In this document: positions 4,397 to 6,066 of the stretch, piece after piece
How the letters are laid out: each line of letters begins with the position of its first letter
Position numbering within the stretch: position 1 is the first letter of the stretch
Origin: JAHFUI01 sp041485905
Lineage (GTDB): Bacteria; Acidobacteriota; Vicinamibacteria; Vicinamibacterales; CAVVIG01
Assembly: GCA_041485905.1 (NCBI GenBank)
Contig: JBGPKK010000253.1
Location: 1 to 6,066 of the forward strand
Direction: 5' to 3'
DNA: 6,066 nucleotides
Notes under the pieces: model-generated
Databases searched by the model: none
Told to the model about the DNA's origin: nothing
The model's input: the letters and a program-made list of their open reading frames with translations, nothing else
Position numbers and translations under genes: made by a program

Positions 4397-6066
4397 TATC
4401 CGGCCCGTCCAGCCCGTTCGACCCCGATCACCCCCTCCACCGAACGCAGCGACTTGATCACCTTTTCGAGGTGCTTGAGATCGCTGATCTCGACGGTCAT
4501 GTCGATGCGCGCGCCCTCCTCGCCGGTGCGCGCTTCCATGTTCTTGATGTTCGTGTTGATATCGGCGATCCGAGCACTGACGGCGGCGAGCAGCCCTTTC
4601 CTGTCTTCCACTTCCATCGTCAGCTTCACCGTGTAGCGGGATTCTTCGCTGCCTTTGTCCCATTCCACGTCGATGCGCCGCTCGGGGTCGTAGAGCAGGT
4701 TCACGACGTTGGGGCACGTCGCGGAGTGGACCGATACGCCCTTGCCTCGCGTGATGTAGCCGACGATTTTCTCGCCGCGGATCGGGCTGCAGCACCGCGC
4801 TCTGAACACCATCAGATCGTCGAAGCCGCGAACCTTGATTTTTTCCTCGCCGGTGCCCAGCACACGCCGCACGGCGGCGGCCACGGGGCCCTCGGGCGCT
4901 TTCTCCCGCAGGCGATCGCCGGGCACGAGCCTGGTCAGCACCTGCTTCGACGCCACCTTGCCGTAGCCGATCGCCGCAAACAACTCGTCGGTCTTCCGGA
5001 AATTGAAGTCCGCCAGGATCCTGGCGAACGCGTCACCCTCGGTCAGTGTTTTGGGATTCAGATCGTAGCGGCGCGCGTCCTTCTCGAAGACCTTGCGCCC
5101 GAGCTCGATCGCGCGTGTGTTCTCCTCCGACCGAATGAGGTGCTTGATCTTGTACCGCGCATGCGAGGTGACGACGGCGTTGAGCCAGTCGCGGCTCGGC
5201 TTGTGCCCCGCCTGAGTGATGATCTCGACGATGTCGCCGTTTTTGAGGCGGGTGCGCAGCGGGATCATCTTGCCGTTGATGCGGGCCCCGACACACTGGT
5301 GGCCCACGTCGGTGTGAATCGAGTACGCAAAGTCGATCGGCGTTGCGCCGCGGGGAAACGCCTTCACGAGCCCCTTCGGCGTGAACGTGTAGACCTCCTC
5401 GGGATAGAGATCGACCTTGAGGTTCTGGATGAACTCCTGCGGATCGCCGCCCTCCTGCTGATACTCGAGGAGTTGCCGCATCCAGGTGAAGTACCGTTCG
5501 TCGCGCTGATCGCCAACGCGTCCTTCCTTATACTTCCAGTGCGCGGCGATACCCTCCTCCGCCATCCGGTGCATCTCGATGGTGCGAATCTGGACTTCGA
5601 ACGGCATCCCGTGCTCACTGATCACCGATGTGTGGAGCGACTGGTACCCGTTGGGACGCGGCATCGCGATGAAATCCTTGATGCGGCCGGGAACGGGCGA
5701 CCACGTCTGGTGGATGATGCCGAGCACGCCGTAGCAATCCTTCACGCTCTCGGTGACGATGCGCAGCGCGATGAAGTCGTAGACCTGTTCGAGCTCGATC
5801 TTCTGACGTTTGAGCTTCTGGCTGATGCTGTAGAGGCGCTTGATGCGGCCGTCGATTTCGACGATCGGCACCTGCGCCTCGCGAAGCTTCGCCCCGATCG
5901 TCGTCTTGAGCGTTTCGATGAGCCCTTCGGTCGCGCGCCGCTTCGCGTCGACCCGCGCGCGCAGCGCCTCGTAGGCCTGCGGCTCGAGGTAGCGGAACGA
6001 CAGCTCTTCGAGCTCGTTCTTGACCTTGCCCATCCCGAGCCGGTTGGCGATTGGCGCGTAAATGTC
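4396..6066 (-). CDS. rel: RelA/SpoT homologue, bifunctional (p)ppGpp synthetase/hydrolase (5' end beyond window)
   Basis: The enzyme transfers pyrophosphate from ATP to GTP/GDP to make (p)ppGpp and, in bifunctional forms, hydrolyses it; it acts at starved ribosomes. The frame stays open through the right edge, giving 556 residues and starting with DIYAPIANRLGMGK, the end of the HD hydrolase region. The ATG at 6033 is therefore internal. In fragment numbering the domains are: synthetase (about 70-190) with KRLYSISQKLKRQ, YGVLGIIHQTW, RIKDFIAMPRPNGYQSLHT and EVQIRTIEMHRMAEEGIAAHW; TGS (about 222-285); helical domain with HKPSRDWLN (288-296); zinc-finger-like domain with Cys425-Cys426, His447 and Cys451; and C-terminal ACT (about 477-551). 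RIKD (128-131) is the RxKD form of bifunctional enzymes, not the ExDD of monofunctional RelA. The HD catalytic residues are off the window, so hydrolase activity is inferred. Convergent with ridA. Confidence 0.96.
   Translation of the reverse strand, partial: DIYAPIANRLGMGKVKNELEELSFRYLEPQAYEALRARVDAKRRATEGLIETLKTTIGAKLREAQVPIVEIDGRIKRLYSISQKLKRQKIELEQVYDFIALRIVTESVKDCYGVLGIIHQTWSPVPGRIKDFIAMPRPNGYQSLHTSVISEHGMPFEVQIRTIEMHRMAEEGIAAHWKYKEGRVGDQRDERYFTWMRQLLEYQQEGGDPQEFIQNLKVDLYPEEVYTFTPKGLVKAFPRGATPIDFAYSIHTDVGHQCVGARINGKMIPLRTRLKNGDIVEIITQAGHKPSRDWLNAVVTSHARYKIKHLIRSEENTRAIELGRKVFEKDARRYDLNPKTLTEGDAFARILADFNFRKTDELFAAIGYGKVASKQVLTRLVPGDRLREKAPEGPVAAAVRRVLGTGEEKIKVRGFDDLMVFRARCCSPIRGEKIVGYITRGKGVSVHSATCPNVVNLLYDPERRIDVEWDKGSEESRYTVKLTMEVEDRKGLLAAVSARIADINTNIKNMEARTGEEGARIDMTVEISDLKHLEKVIKSLRSVEGVIGVERAGRAG

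Noticed and set aside
6031..6033. ATG at 6033 as the start of a short RelA/SpoT protein
   Set aside because: The frame continues upstream to the edge with the family-typical DIYAPIANRLG, so the gene runs out of the window and is not truncated.

Overview
The window is a GC-rich stretch of bacterial chromosome (by eye a little over 60% G+C) carrying mostly housekeeping and stress-response genes. No mobile element, CRISPR array, tRNA or rRNA was found. The gene set (bifunctional Rel, zinc-binding L28, RidA, a DksA-like protein and Lon, plus two conserved-looking hypotheticals) and the short G-rich tandem repeats between genes would fit an Acidobacteriota-like genome, perhaps of the Vicinamibacteria type. 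That assignment is an inference from general familiarity and is weak.

Layout. Minus strand, 1-1966: a DksA/TraR-type zinc-finger protein (1511-1966) is followed after 84 bp by lon (starting at 1426 and cut by the left edge). A perfect 10-bp hairpin and a 7-bp tandem repeat lie between them. From 1967 to 2373 there is a 407-bp stretch without a gene. Its first part is AT-rich with promoter-like elements, and its second part is rich in small inverted repeats. At 2374-2952 (minus) lies a protein of unknown function. It is divergent from a cysteine-rich zinc-ribbon-like protein (3049-3696, plus), and the two share a 96-bp intergenic region in which the -10 elements overlap. Next come rpmB and ridA (plus, 2 nt apart), behind a strong extended -10 promoter and flanked on both sides by the same 9-bp tandem repeat. 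From 4396 to the right edge, convergent on the minus strand, is a RelA/SpoT homologue that lacks its N-terminal HD domain only because the window ends.

How the genes relate. Rel makes and degrades (p)ppGpp. DksA-family proteins act with ppGpp on RNA polymerase. Lon is the main ATP-dependent quality-control protease. L28 ties the region to ribosome synthesis, and RidA removes reactive enamine/imine by-products of amino-acid metabolism. The neighbourhood is therefore coloured by the stringent response and translation, although Rel and DksA are not in one operon here. I see no clear new multi-gene system. The least explained items are the divergent hypothetical pair with its shared promoter, the 9-bp repeats bracketing rpmB-ridA, and the hairpin-rich gap upstream of the DksA-like gene.
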